The translations under genes were made by a program, and so were the position numbers. A stretch of 64,000 nucleotides of DNA from Marinibacterium anthonyi. Lineage in GTDB: Bacteria; Pseudomonadota; Alphaproteobacteria; Rhodobacterales; Rhodobacteraceae. This document shows, piece by piece, positions 36,796 to 45,865 of the stretch. Positions within the stretch are counted from its first letter, which is position 1, and every line of letters begins with the position of its first letter. The notes under the pieces are model-generated. The model made no database searches and was not told the origin of the DNA. It was given only the letters and a program-made list of their open reading frames with translations. Location: positions 620,001 through 684,000 of the forward strand of contig CP031585.1 of the NCBI GenBank assembly GCA_003217735.2, in the 5' to 3' direction.

Positions 36796-37701
36796 GTGGA
36801 CTGGCGAGACCTGCCTCCGCTGGCGTCGCTGCGCGCCTTTGCCGCCTATGCCGAGACCCGGTCGGTGGAGGCCGCGGGCGCGTCGCTGAACGTGAGCCAC
36901 GCGGCAATCAGCCAGCAATTGCGCAGACTTGAGGAGCACCTGGGCGTGGCGTTGCTGGACCGGTCGGGCCGCAAGCTGGCGCTGACGGCGGAGGGGCTGG
37001 AGCTGGCCGTGGCGCTGGCCGACGGGTTCGAGACCATCGGGCGCGGGGTTGCGGCACTGACGCGCAGGGAGGATGACCGGCCGCTGCAGATCACCAGCAC
37101 CGCGATGTTCGCCGCCGTCTGGCTGGTGCCGCGGTTGCCGCGATTCCGCCAGACCCATCCCGAGATCAGCCTGATGGTGGATCCCGCCGTATCGCTGCGC
37201 GCGCTGGAGCCGGGCGGGTTCGACGCGGCGCTGCGCCATGGCGACGGCAATTGGCCGGGGCTGCAGGCGGAGCTGATCGTCGCGTCGCCCATCGCCATCG
37301 TCGCGGCGCCCGAGCTGGTGGGGGCGGCGGCGATCGAGGGGCCGGAGGACCTGCGCAGCCTGCCCTGGTTGCAGGAGCTGGGCACCAACGAGGCGTCGGT
37401 CTGGCTGCAGAGCTACGGCGGCGACGGGGTGCTGTCGGGGGGCGTGACGTCGCTTCCCGGGAACCTGGTGCTGGAGGCGGCGCGGCAGGGGCAGGGGGTG
37501 GCGATCACCACGCGGATCGCCGTGGTCGAGGATGTGGCGGCGGGACGGCTGCGATTGCTGTTCGAGGAGGACACCCACAAGGGGTATTACCTGGTGACGC
37601 GGCCGGGGGTGCAGCGCGGATCGCTGAGGGCCTTTTCCCAGTGGGTCCGGACGGAGGCGGCCCGGGACAGGCAAAGGGCGGCCCGTGAGGCCGCCCCGTG
37701 A
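36796..37701 (+). CDS. LysR-family transcriptional regulator, GcvA-like
   Basis: 301 residues starting at GTG 36796 (GGAG upstream). The winged helix reads LASLRAFAAYAETRSVEAAGASLNVSHAAISQQLRRLE in outline, the GcvA subgroup pattern, followed by a ligand-binding domain. The target is unknown; the divergent 51-residue gene is the only candidate nearby. Confidence 0.88.
   Translation: MDWRDLPPLASLRAFAAYAETRSVEAAGASLNVSHAAISQQLRRLEEHLGVALLDRSGRKLALTAEGLELAVALADGFETIGRGVAALTRREDDRPLQITSTAMFAAVWLVPRLPRFRQTHPEISLMVDPAVSLRALEPGGFDAALRHGDGNWPGLQAELIVASPIAIVAAPELVGAAAIEGPEDLRSLPWLQELGTNEASVWLQSYGGDGVLSGGVTSLPGNLVLEAARQGQGVAITTRIAVVEDVAAGRLRLLFEEDTHKGYYLVTRPGVQRGSLRAFSQWVRTEAARDRQRAAREAAP
37676..37697 (+). 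terminator. Hairpin at the end of the LysR gene
   Basis: GGGCGGCC, loop CGTGA, GGCCGCCC lies inside the last codons. It is followed closely by GACGTTT but no long T-run. Confidence 0.5.
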
Positions 37702-37736
37702 GACGTTTCATCCGGTTGAGACGTTTCATCCGGTTG
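37701..37736. repeat. 18-bp tandem duplication
   Basis: AGACGTTTCATCCGGTTG occurs twice back to back between the convergent LysR and carboxypeptidase genes. No function is evident. Confidence 0.9.
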
Positions 37737-37747
37737 GCGGGGCGCGC

Positions 37748-39160
37748 CTAGCTGGGCCCCATCATGAAACAGGTGACGTTGCGCGCCTGCAGGCGGCGGC
37801 AGGCCAGGTCGGCCATGTCGCGGGTCATGCCCTGGAAGGTGGCGTCGTAGCCGCGCGCGCTTTTGACGACCTGGCGGTCGACGCCGTCCAGAGTGGCCAT
37901 TTCCGACAGCGCCGTGCTGAGCAGGACCTTTTCGGCCTGGTAGCGGCTGTTGTAGCGGCCGACGTTGATGCCCCAATGCGCGTCGCCCTTGGTGGACAGC
38001 CGGGTCACGACCTCCTGCTCGGGCTCGGGTTCGGCTTCGGGCCGGGCTTCGGGGACCAGCGAGGCCAGCTGGACCGTGGCGTCGTCGCTGGCATCGCCTT
38101 CTTCCAGCGGGGCGGCCGCGCCGGGGCTGGCGGTGGTGGCGACCAGTGAATCGATCTGGTCCTGCAGCGCGCTGGCGGCGGCAGCGGTGACCACGGGCAG
38201 CGGGCGGACCATCGGGCGCAGGCTTTTGGCGACGCCGCCGCTGACGCGGACGGTCTTGCCGGCGGTGCCGGCGGGCGCGCCGACGCTGGCCAGGGCGTTG
38301 CCGGCATAGACCGGCGGCGTGGGCTTGTTCAGGGGCGCATGCGAAGGCGCGCGCTTGAACCCCATGTCCAGCAGTTCCGCCACCTTGGCGTTGCGCGCCG
38401 CCGAGGAGGTGCCGCCGAAGACGGTGACGATGATGCGTTCGTCGCCGCGCTTGGCCGAGGCCACCAGGTTGGAGCCGGAGGCGGAGGTGTAGCCCGTCTT
38501 GATCCCGTCGGCGCCCTGGTAGGAATCGAGCAGACGGCGGTTGGTGTTGGGCACCACGCGGAGGCCCGCATCGGTCGACCGGCGCGAGAACAGGTTGTAA
38601 TATTGGGGGAAATCGTACAGCAGGTGCCGGCCCATCGTGGTCATGTCACGGGCGGTCGACAGGTGGCCTTCGCGGGTCAGGCCATTGGCGTTCTTGAAGG
38701 TGGTCCGGGTCATGCCCAGCTGCTTGGCGGTGGCGTTCATGCGCCGCGCGAAGGCTTCTTCGCTGCCCGATATCGCCTCGCCGATGGCGGTGGCGCAGTC
38801 GTTGGCGGATTTCACCGCCGCGGCCCGGATCAGGTAGCGGAAGGCGATGGTCTGCCCGGCCCTGAGGCCCAGCTTCGACGGCGGTTCCGCCGCCGCGTGG
38901 GCCGAGATGCGGACCTGGTCGTCCAACCCGATCTCGCCGTTCTCGATCGCCTGGAAGGCGATGTAGAGCGTCATCATCTTGGTCAGCGATGCCGGGTGGA
39001 GCCGGGCATCCGCGTTTCTGGAATGCAGCACCTCGCCGGTGCGTGCGTCGATAACCATGGCCGCGTAGGGGGCTGCGATGGCCGGAAGCGCGCTAAGAAG
39101 CGCCACCGCCATGAACAGCACGAACCCCAGACGGGCCGGCGAATGTAGCCGAACCTGCAC
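37748..39160 (-). CDS. D-alanyl-D-alanine carboxypeptidase with SPOR domain
   Basis: 470 residues from GTG 39158-39160, which has AGAGG eight bases upstream and starts exactly at a signal peptide (LGFVLFMAVALLSALPAIAAP). The penicillin-binding triad is complete: ASLTKMM (SxxK), SAND (SxN) and IKTGYT (KTG). A C-terminal SPOR-like domain follows a Pro/Glu linker (GINVGRYNSRYQAEKVL to the end) and would bind denuded peptidoglycan at the septum. The longer in-frame ATG at 39331 would put 57 residues before the signal peptide. Confidence 0.9.
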   Translation of the reverse strand: MQVRLHSPARLGFVLFMAVALLSALPAIAAPYAAMVIDARTGEVLHSRNADARLHPASLTKMMTLYIAFQAIENGEIGLDDQVRISAHAAAEPPSKLGLRAGQTIAFRYLIRAAAVKSANDCATAIGEAISGSEEAFARRMNATAKQLGMTRTTFKNANGLTREGHLSTARDMTTMGRHLLYDFPQYYNLFSRRSTDAGLRVVPNTNRRLLDSYQGADGIKTGYTSASGSNLVASAKRGDERIIVTVFGGTSSAARNAKVAELLDMGFKRAPSHAPLNKPTPPVYAGNALASVGAPAGTAGKTVRVSGGVAKSLRPMVRPLPVVTAAAASALQDQIDSLVATTASPGAAAPLEEGDASDDATVQLASLVPEARPEAEPEPEQEVVTRLSTKGDAHWGINVGRYNSRYQAEKVLLSTALSEMATLDGVDRQVVKSARGYDATFQGMTRDMADLACRRLQARNVTCFMMGPS

Positions 39161-39340
39161 GATATTTGCCTCTGTCTGCCTCGTGGCGCCCGTTTGATCG
39201 GCACCTGTTTGGAATTCTTGCAGCCAAGGTAACACAGTGGAAATTTGAAATAAACCTGTGACTTGCACGCAAGTATTCAGCCGAAAGGTTAACGAATCAA
39301 TATCTAGCGGTGAGATTCGGCGTACCCCCAATGGAGGCGT

Positions 39341-40630
39341 TCAGTCGGTGCGCCCGGTCAGACGCTGTTGTTCGGTTATGATGCGTCTTTGCAGCAGGTC
39401 GATGTGCATGCGGGCCTGAAACGCGGTCTGGCGGAAGGCCGCGGGCAGGCGCAGGTGGGCCAGGTGATCGTCGAGCGCGCGCAGCCGGTCGGCCATGTGG
39501 TCCAGCGTTTCGACATCCGATCCCGATTCGAGTTCATCCTCGATCGCGCGCATCAGCGGGTAGTTCTGCCAGACGCGGTAGTTCTGGGCATAGGCGTAAA
39601 GGCCGGGCAGGGCGCGCACCAGCGGCAGGACCACGAAGAACAGCGGCAGCAGCAGGATCAGCACGCGGTTGAGCTGGGCCGCCATCCAGTAGGGCAGCCA
39701 GTCGTGCCAGGCGGTGGGGCCGTTCACGACAAGCTGGCGGGCGGCGTTGTTGACCGGCAGGACGGTGCCGTTCACCGACGGGAATTCGCCGTCGTTTTCC
39801 AGGATGCTGCGGCCGCCGTGAATGTCCAGCGCAGCCATGGTCAGGCGGTTGACCAGGGCGGGGTGCAGGTGGCCGCGAACGGCCAGGCGGGCCTGCAGGG
39901 CGAGGAATTCGCGGGGGCCGGGCGGCACCGGGGGCGACAGGCTGACGGCGCCGGGCGGAATGCGCACCAGTTCGGCGCCGGGCATGCGGCGGGACAGGGC
40001 TTCGACATAGTCCAGCTGCAGCACGCCGAAGCGGCCGCTGTCGTAGGCGCGGCGCAGGTAGGGGGCGTCGATGGGGGCGACAAAGGCGGCGAGGTCGATG
40101 CGGTTGGCACCAAGCGCCTGGATCGCGTCGCCGTAGCCCAGGCCGGTGAGGCTGTTGGCGTCGGGGGCGAGGCCGGCGGTGGCCAGGAACGAGGTGAAGG
40201 CGGCGCGGGTGCCGGAGCCTTCGGCGCCGGCGTTGATCCGGAGGCCGGACCATGTGGCGGGGTTGGGGCTGACCGGGGTGTCGGTGTTGTACAGGATCAG
40301 GAGCGGTTCGTAGAACAGCGTGCCGATCGCCTCGGCCGTGTCCGATGGCACGGCGATGCCGCCCTGGATCAGCGCGGCGTCGGCGGTGCCGTCCGCCAGA
40401 AGCCGGGCGTTTTCGACCGATCCGGCGGTTTCCAGGATGCGCAGGGCGATGCCGTCGCGGGCCAGGATCGCGCGGTATTTCACGGCGATGCGGTGATAGG
40501 CGCCGTCTTCGGGGCCGGCCGCCATCGTCAGCTGGTTGGGCGGGCGCAGCGCCAGGATCATCAGGGCCACGGCGACCGCGACGGCGGCCACGATCAGAAG
40601 GCTCCAGAGCAGTCGCGTGGGCAATGTCAT
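39341..40630 (-). CDS. TAXI-family TRAP solute-binding protein with a C-terminal membrane anchor
   Basis: 429 residues. There is one N-terminal hydrophobic segment, a TAXI periplasmic binding domain (TMAAGPEDGAYHRIAVKY; LADGTADAALIQGG; GSGTRAAFTSFL), a second hydrophobic segment near residue 320 (NRVLILLLPLFFVVLPLVRA) and a coiled-coil-like cytoplasmic tail of about 85 residues. No TRAP permease lies nearby. The double anchor suggests sensing or partner recruitment rather than free ligand delivery. The ligand is unknown. Confidence 0.75.
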   Translation of the reverse strand: MTLPTRLLWSLLIVAAVAVAVALMILALRPPNQLTMAAGPEDGAYHRIAVKYRAILARDGIALRILETAGSVENARLLADGTADAALIQGGIAVPSDTAEAIGTLFYEPLLILYNTDTPVSPNPATWSGLRINAGAEGSGTRAAFTSFLATAGLAPDANSLTGLGYGDAIQALGANRIDLAAFVAPIDAPYLRRAYDSGRFGVLQLDYVEALSRRMPGAELVRIPPGAVSLSPPVPPGPREFLALQARLAVRGHLHPALVNRLTMAALDIHGGRSILENDGEFPSVNGTVLPVNNAARQLVVNGPTAWHDWLPYWMAAQLNRVLILLLPLFFVVLPLVRALPGLYAYAQNYRVWQNYPLMRAIEDELESGSDVETLDHMADRLRALDDHLAHLRLPAAFRQTAFQARMHIDLLQRRIITEQQRLTGRTD

Positions 40631-40697
40631 CCGAAGGTCCCGACCGGATTCTACCCTGACGGTAGCCGGAGGGGACCAACGGGGCAAGCCTGCAGGG

Positions 40698-41399
40698 TCA
40701 GCCGATGTCGGCGATCAGCGCCGGCAGCGCGCCCAGGTCGGGGATCTGGCGATAGCGCGGCGCATGGGCGGGCGCGTCGGCGTGTTCGATCGCCCACACC
40801 AGCCCGTGCGGGACATGGACTCCCCAGCCGCCGGCCTCGATCGGGGGCACCACGTCCGAGCGCATGGAATTGCCCACCATCATCGCCTGATCGGGCCCCG
40901 TGCCATGCCGGTCGAAGATGCGGCGGTAGATGTCTGGGGTCTTTTCCGACACGATCTCGACCCCGTCGAACAGGTCCCCCAGGCCGGATTGCGCCAGCTT
41001 GCGTTCCTGGTGCAGCAGGTCGCCCTTGGTGATCAGGACGATCTTGTGGGTCCGCGCCGCCGTCTCGACCGCGTCGCGGGCATGGGGCAGCAGGTCGATG
41101 GGATGGTCATGCATGTCGCGCCCGGCGGCCAGCAGTTCGGCGATGACCGTGGCGGGGACGCGGCTGTCGGTGACGTCGATGGCGGTTTCGATCATCGACA
41201 GGGTAAAGCCCTTGATGCCGTATCCATAGCGGCCGATGTTACGGCGTTCGGCCTGCAGCAGGCGGTCCGACAGGTGGTCGGCGTCGGCGTGATCGGCCAG
41301 CAGGGCAAAGAACCGATCCTGGGTCAGGCGGAAGAATCGTTCGTTGTGCCACAGCGTGTCATCGGCATCGAAGCCGATCGTGGTGACCTGTTTACCCAT
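40698..41399 (-). CDS. HAD-superfamily hydrolase
   Basis: 233 residues with HAD motif I at the N-terminus (IGFDADDTLWHNE), motif II in VLITKG and motif IV in GNSMRSDVVP. The build fits small phosphatases of the YjjG/Gph kind; the substrate is not evident. It lies alone, divergent from clpS. Confidence 0.88.
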   Translation of the reverse strand: MGKQVTTIGFDADDTLWHNERFFRLTQDRFFALLADHADADHLSDRLLQAERRNIGRYGYGIKGFTLSMIETAIDVTDSRVPATVIAELLAAGRDMHDHPIDLLPHARDAVETAARTHKIVLITKGDLLHQERKLAQSGLGDLFDGVEIVSEKTPDIYRRIFDRHGTGPDQAMMVGNSMRSDVVPPIEAGGWGVHVPHGLVWAIEHADAPAHAPRYRQIPDLGALPALIADIG

Positions 41400-41485
41400 C
41401 AGGTTAGCTTTCTGTTTTCCATTCCCGCGTATGAGTTATATAACCACGACTACTCCTGTGAAACCGGACCCCGGGTTATTTGCCG

Positions 41486-41827
41486 ATGCTGACCGCGCCA
41501 TTGATGATGTCGGACAAGAAAGATGACGACTCCGATTCCTCGATCCTCGTCGAAACGCGTCCGAAGACCAAGCGCCCGCCGCTGTACAAGGTCCTGTTGC
41601 TGAACGATGATTACACGCCGATGGAATTCGTCGTGCACGTGCTGGAACGCTTTTTCGGCATGAACCATGCCCAGGCGTTCGAGGTCATGCTGACCGTGCA
41701 CAAGAAGGGGGTCGCCGTGGTCGGCGTGTTCAGCCACGAGATCGCCGAGACCAAGGTCGGCCAGGTGATGGATTTCGCCCGCCGCCACCAGCATCCGCTG
41801 CAATGCACGATGGAAAAAGAAGAGTGA
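41486..41827 (+). CDS. clpS: ATP-dependent Clp protease adaptor ClpS
   Basis: 113 residues from the ATG at 41486. The core [22 protein letters not shown] (in outline) and the N-degron pocket residues are present, ending [11 protein letters not shown]. ClpS delivers N-end-rule substrates to ClpAP. No ATG has a good ribosome site; 41504 and 41507 are alternatives that shorten the disordered tail. No clpA is visible nearby. A terminator follows. Confidence 0.93.
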   Translation: MLTAPLMMSDKKDDDSDSSILVETRPKTKRPPLYKVLLLNDDYTPMEFVVHVLERFFGMNHAQAFEVMLTVHKKGVAVVGVFSHEIAETKVGQVMDFARRHQHPLQCTMEKEE

Positions 41828-41862
41828 CGGGCCGCGACGGGTGAGACCTGAACCGTCCGTGA

Positions 41863-41894
41863 TGACGGGCATTTGCCCGTCACGCCCCGTTTTG
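41863..41894 (+). terminator. Intrinsic terminator of clpS
   Basis: TGACGGGC, loop ATTT, GCCCGTCA, then a few bases on CGTTTTG. It lies 36 bp after the clpS stop. Confidence 0.75.
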
Positions 41895-41947
41895 CCGCAT
41901 GATAGCCCGGATAAGCCGATGCCTGCCTTTCGAACCCGGGGTGTGAC

Positions 41948-42934
41948 ATGTCCCTGCGCCTGAACCTTGCCCTTGAGGCCGGCCAGCTGGAGCTGCCCGG
42001 GGACGGGCGTGTCCTGCTGTTGCATCCGCCGGGCGATCTGGATCTGTCCGAATTGCCGCTGGACCGTTTGCTGGCCGTCCAGCCGTTCCGCCCCGACTGG
42101 GAGGCGCTGGAGCGCAAGGGGGTGGCCCTGGCGACCGAGGTTCCGGGCGATGCGCGGTTCGCGGCCACGGTGGTGTTCCTGCCCCGCGCCAAGGATCTGG
42201 CCCGCGCGTTGATCGCCCGTGCCGCCGAGGTGACGGATGGGCCGGTGGTGTTGGACGGCGCCAAGACCGACGGGATCGAATCGCTGCTGAAGGATCTGCG
42301 CAAGCGGGTGGAGCTGGGTGCCGTGTTGTCCAAGGCGCATGGCAAGATCGGCTGGTTCACGGCCACGCCCGCCTTCGACGACTGGCGGGAGGTCGCCGGC
42401 GATGTCGACGGGTTCCGCACGCTGCCCGGGGTGTTTTCGGCGGACGGGATCGACCCGGCCTCGGCCCTGCTGGCGGCGCATCTGCCGCCCGTGCTGGGGC
42501 GGCACGTGGTCGATCTGGGCGCGGGATGGGGGTATCTTTCGGCGCGCATCCTGCAGGATGCGGCGGTGCGCGAACTGGATGTCGTCGAGGCCGACCGCCG
42601 CGCGCTGAGCTGCGCGGAGGCCAATGTCACCGACCCCCGCGCGCGATTCCACTGGGCGGATGCGCGCAGCTGGAAGGCCGGCAGTGCCGTCGATACGGTG
42701 GTGATGAATCCACCCTTCCACGTGGGCCGCGCGGCCGATCCCGAGCTGGGGCGGGCGTTCATCGCGTCGGCGGCGCGGATGCTGACGGCGTCGGGGCGTC
42801 TGTTCCTGGTGGCCAACCGGCAGCTGCCCTACGAGACGCTGCTGACCGAGGCCTTTGCCCATTGCGAGGAAATCGGAGGCGATGGACGTTTCAAGATCCT
42901 CAAGGCCGAGCGACCCTCTCGCCGCCGCCGCTGA
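41948..42934 (+). CDS. RsmC/RlmG-like rRNA guanine-N2 methyltransferase
   Basis: 328 residues of two domains. The C-terminal half is a class I SAM methyltransferase with VDLGAGWGYLSARIL (SAM loop) and the catalytic VMNPPFHVG. The N-terminal half is a degenerate copy, as in RsmC, which methylates G1207 of 16S rRNA. RsmC versus RlmG cannot be settled here. Confidence 0.85.
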   Translation: MSLRLNLALEAGQLELPGDGRVLLLHPPGDLDLSELPLDRLLAVQPFRPDWEALERKGVALATEVPGDARFAATVVFLPRAKDLARALIARAAEVTDGPVVLDGAKTDGIESLLKDLRKRVELGAVLSKAHGKIGWFTATPAFDDWREVAGDVDGFRTLPGVFSADGIDPASALLAAHLPPVLGRHVVDLGAGWGYLSARILQDAAVRELDVVEADRRALSCAEANVTDPRARFHWADARSWKAGSAVDTVVMNPPFHVGRAADPELGRAFIASAARMLTASGRLFLVANRQLPYETLLTEAFAHCEEIGGDGRFKILKAERPSRRRR

Positions 42935-43010
42935 ACCCCGTTAGATTGAACCGGATGTGATCCGGACCTAAACCTGACCTGAACCTGATCTGGACCAAGG
43001 AGAGCGCCAC

Positions 43011-43811
43011 ATGTCCTTCGCCATCACCGGCAAAACCGCCATCGTGACCGGCGCCGCCAATGGCATCGGGCTCGCCATCGGGCGGTTGTTTCTGGAAAAG
43101 GGGGCGAACGTGATGTTCGCCGACATGGACGAGAAACGCCTGAAGGAAGAGCTGGGCAAGGCGGAGGAGGACGATCACGTCCGCTATTTCGCCGGAGATC
43201 TGCGCGAGAAGCTGACCATCGCCAACCTGTTGTCGGCCACGATCGACGCCTTCGACAAGGTGGATATCCTGGTGAACGGGGCGCGGCAGGTGGTGCCGTC
43301 GGATCCGCTGGACCCGGATGATGACAGCGTGATGGCGTTGCTGAAGCAGAACCTGATGCCGTCGCTGCGCCTGTCGCAGGTGGTGGCGAAACGGATGATC
43401 AAGCAGTCCGAACCCGATGGCACGGGGCCGGCGGGATCGATCATCAACCTGTCGTCGATCGCCGCGCGGCGGACCCATCCGGACCTGATGGCCTATTCGG
43501 TGTCCTCGGCCGCGCTGGACCAGATGACGCGGTCGCTGGCGGTGGCGCTGGCGCCGAACCGGATCCGGGTCAACGCGGTGGCCTTCGGATCGGTGATGAG
43601 CGCGTCGCTGATGTCGACGCTGAAGGACAACCGGGAGTACCGGCGCGATATCGAGGATCATACGCCGCTGTCGCGGATCGCCGCGCCGACCGAGCTGGCC
43701 GAGGCGGTGCAGTTCCTGGCGTCCGACGCGGCGGGGTTCATGACCGGGCAGATCCTGACGCTGGACGGGGGCCGTACGCTGCTGGATCCGGTGGCGGCGC
43801 CGGCGCATTGA
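43011..43811 (+). CDS. SDR-family protein lacking the catalytic lysine
   Basis: 266 residues. The Rossmann motif TGAANGIG and the strand-5 Ser (INLSSIAARR) are present. The YxxxK motif reads Y162-S-V-S-S166: the lysine is replaced by serine (codon 43506-43508). The NNAG motif is also altered (VNGAR). The fold is intact through the C-terminal ILTLDGGRTL. It may use another proton relay, or act as a binding protein. A palindromic element starts 7 bp after its stop. Confidence 0.85.
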   Translation: MSFAITGKTAIVTGAANGIGLAIGRLFLEKGANVMFADMDEKRLKEELGKAEEDDHVRYFAGDLREKLTIANLLSATIDAFDKVDILVNGARQVVPSDPLDPDDDSVMALLKQNLMPSLRLSQVVAKRMIKQSEPDGTGPAGSIINLSSIAARRTHPDLMAYSVSSAALDQMTRSLAVALAPNRIRVNAVAFGSVMSASLMSTLKDNREYRRDIEDHTPLSRIAAPTELAEAVQFLASDAAGFMTGQILTLDGGRTLLDPVAAPAH

Positions 43812-43817
43812 GAGACG

Positions 43818-43839
43818 AGATTTTTCGTCCGAAAAATCT
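43818..43839. repeat. 22-bp palindromic element, copy A
   Basis: AGATTTTTCG, centre TC, CGAAAAATCT, just after the SDR stop. Copy B at 43893-43914 is its exact reverse complement (centre GA). AT-rich arms stand out in the GC-rich context. Confidence 0.9.
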
Positions 43840-43872
43840 GTGCCGCGCGTTGGAAGGGTGGGGAATTTGAAG

Positions 43873-44778
43873 ATGTCATCAGACATGGGGCAAGATTTTT
43901 CGGACGAAAAATCTCGGGCCGCGGGGTGGTTTCGCGCGCTGCGTGACAAGATCGTGGGCGCCTTCGAGGGGCTGGAGGACAGCCATGCCGAGGGGCCCTT
44001 GTCCGAGGCGGATCCCGGCCGGTTCGAGGTGACCCGGACCCGGCGCGCCGCGCCGGATGGCGGCGATGCCGGCGGCGGGCTGATGAGCGTGATGCGCGGC
44101 GGGCGGGTCTTTGAGAAGGTCGGCGTCAACGTCTCGACCGTCTACGGCACGCTGGGCGAACGGGCCCAGGCCGCCATGGCCGCGCGAAAGGGCATCCCCG
44201 GCATGTCCGACGATCCGCGCTTCTGGGCCTCTGGCATCTCGCTTGTGGCGCATATGCAGAACCCGCATGTTCCGGCCGTGCACATGAACACCCGCATGTT
44301 CTGGACCCCCCACGCCTGGTGGTTCGGCGGCGGATCAGACCTGAACCCCTGCATCGAATACGACGAGGACACCGCGCATTTCCACGCCCAGCAGCAGGCG
44401 AAGCTGGATCCGCATGGGGGCGATCTGTACCCGCGGCTCAAGGCCTGGGCGGACGAGTATTTCTACATCCCGCACCGCCAGCGCGCCCGCGGCGTCGGCG
44501 GCATCTTCCTGGACGACCACACTTCCGGCGACTGGGAGGCGGATTTCGCCCTGATCCAGGACATCGGCCGCGCGTTCCTGCCGGCCTTCGTGCCGCTGGT
44601 GGAAAAACGCCGGGTGCAGGATTGGTCGGAGGCCGACAAGGACGCCCAGCTGGTGCATCGCGGGCTTTATGCGGAATACAACCTTGTCTACGACCGGGGC
44701 ACGAAATTCGGGCTGGAGACCGGGCACGATGCCAATGCCGTGCTCATGAGCCTGCCGCCGATGGCGAAATGGGTGTAA
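43873..44778 (+). CDS. hemF: Coproporphyrinogen III oxidase, aerobic
   Basis: 301 residues. The body carries the HemF signatures VSTVYGTLGER, GGGSDLNPCIEY, HFHAQQQAKLD and YFYIPHRQRARGVGGIFLDD (in outline), and it ends NAVLMSLPPMAKWV. It oxidatively decarboxylates coproporphyrinogen III to protoporphyrinogen IX using oxygen. The start at 43873 has GGGGAATTTGAAG upstream. The first 15 codons are unusual because they contain a 22-bp palindromic element. hemE lies 1.1 kb downstream. Confidence 0.96.
   Translation: MSSDMGQDFSDEKSRAAGWFRALRDKIVGAFEGLEDSHAEGPLSEADPGRFEVTRTRRAAPDGGDAGGGLMSVMRGGRVFEKVGVNVSTVYGTLGERAQAAMAARKGIPGMSDDPRFWASGISLVAHMQNPHVPAVHMNTRMFWTPHAWWFGGGSDLNPCIEYDEDTAHFHAQQQAKLDPHGGDLYPRLKAWADEYFYIPHRQRARGVGGIFLDDHTSGDWEADFALIQDIGRAFLPAFVPLVEKRRVQDWSEADKDAQLVHRGLYAEYNLVYDRGTKFGLETGHDANAVLMSLPPMAKWV
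43893..43914. repeat. 22-bp palindromic element, copy B, inside hemF
   Basis: AGATTTTTCG, centre GA, CGAAAAATCT. It lies in frame within codons 7-14 of hemF and encodes DFSDEKS. Confidence 0.9.
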
Positions 44779-44865
44779 ACCGTCGCACAAGACCGTGATG
44801 CCCCGTGACCCGGCCCGTCGGGATCGTTAGCTGTTTGGCAAATTGCTGCAACAGGACTGGGAAAC

Positions 44866-45732
44866 ATGACCGATACCTACACGCCCCCCGCTGTCTGGAC
44901 CTGGGACAAGGCCAGCGGCGGCCGCTTCGCCTCGACCAACCGGCCCATCGCCGGGCCGACCCATGACAAGGAATTGCAGGTCGGCAAGCATCCGTTTCAA
45001 CTGTATTCGCTGGCCACGCCCAACGGGGTCAAGGTCACCGTGCTGTTCGAAGAGCTGCTGGCGGCCGGGGTGAAGGAGGCGGAATACGACGCCTGGCTGA
45101 TCAACATCGGTGACGGCGACCAGTTCGGATCGGGCTTTGTCGCGGTCAATCCGAATTCGAAGATCCCGGCGCTGATGGATCATTCCGGTGAAAAACCGAT
45201 CCGTGTCTTTGAAAGCGGTGCGATCCTTCTGCACCTGGCCGAGAAGTTCGGCATGTTCCTGGGCGCGCCCGAGGACCGGCCCGAAATGCTGTCCTGGCTG
45301 TTCTGGCAGATGGGCTCGGCCCCCTACCTGGGCGGCGGGTTCGGCCATTTCTACGCCTATGCGCCGGAAAAGTGGGAATATCCGATCAACCGTTTCGCGA
45401 TGGAGACCAAGCGCCAGCTGGATGTTCTGGATCGCAACCTGGCCGAGCGCGAGTTCATGACCGGGTCCGATTACACCATCGCCGACATGGCGATCTGGGC
45501 CTGGTACGGCCAGCTGGTGCTGGGCCGTCAGTATGACTCGGCCGAATTCCTCGACGTGAAGAGCTATGCCAACGTGCTGCGCTGGGCCGAGATGATCGAT
45601 GCCCGCCCCGCCGTCCAGCGGGGCCGCATGGTCAACAAGGCGACCGGAGAGCTGTCGATGCAACTGCGCGAACGCCATGACGCGTCCGATTTCGAAACCC
45701 GCACCCAGGACAAGCTGGACGCGGCCGAATGA
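44866..45732 (+). CDS. yghU: Glutathione S-transferase-like disulfide-bond reductase, YghU type
   Basis: 288 residues with the YghU N-terminal extension (YTPPAVWTWDKASGGRFASTNRPIAG, in outline), a thioredoxin-like domain with TPNGVKV and NPNSKIPAL, and a helical GST C-domain. YghU enzymes bind two glutathiones and reduce disulfides or peroxides. The gene is separated from hemE by a terminator. Confidence 0.93.
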   Translation: MTDTYTPPAVWTWDKASGGRFASTNRPIAGPTHDKELQVGKHPFQLYSLATPNGVKVTVLFEELLAAGVKEAEYDAWLINIGDGDQFGSGFVAVNPNSKIPALMDHSGEKPIRVFESGAILLHLAEKFGMFLGAPEDRPEMLSWLFWQMGSAPYLGGGFGHFYAYAPEKWEYPINRFAMETKRQLDVLDRNLAEREFMTGSDYTIADMAIWAWYGQLVLGRQYDSAEFLDVKSYANVLRWAEMIDARPAVQRGRMVNKATGELSMQLRERHDASDFETRTQDKLDAAE

Positions 45733-45738
45733 TCCCTT

Positions 45739-45766
45739 GCGGCCCCGCCCGGTCGGGTGGGGCCGC
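45739..45766 (+). terminator. Terminator after the YghU gene
   Basis: GCGGCCCC and GGGGCCGC enclose a further CCC/GGG stem: a 28-bp hairpin starting 7 bp after the stop. The T-run is short (TTCG). Confidence 0.65.
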
Positions 45767-45865
45767 TTCGGAGCCGCTTCGCTTCGCGTCACTTTGCCCT
45801 GACTTTCGGCCAGTGCTTGACATCGCCCCCGACAAAACGGACCCAAGGGCGATCAGGAGGGGCCG

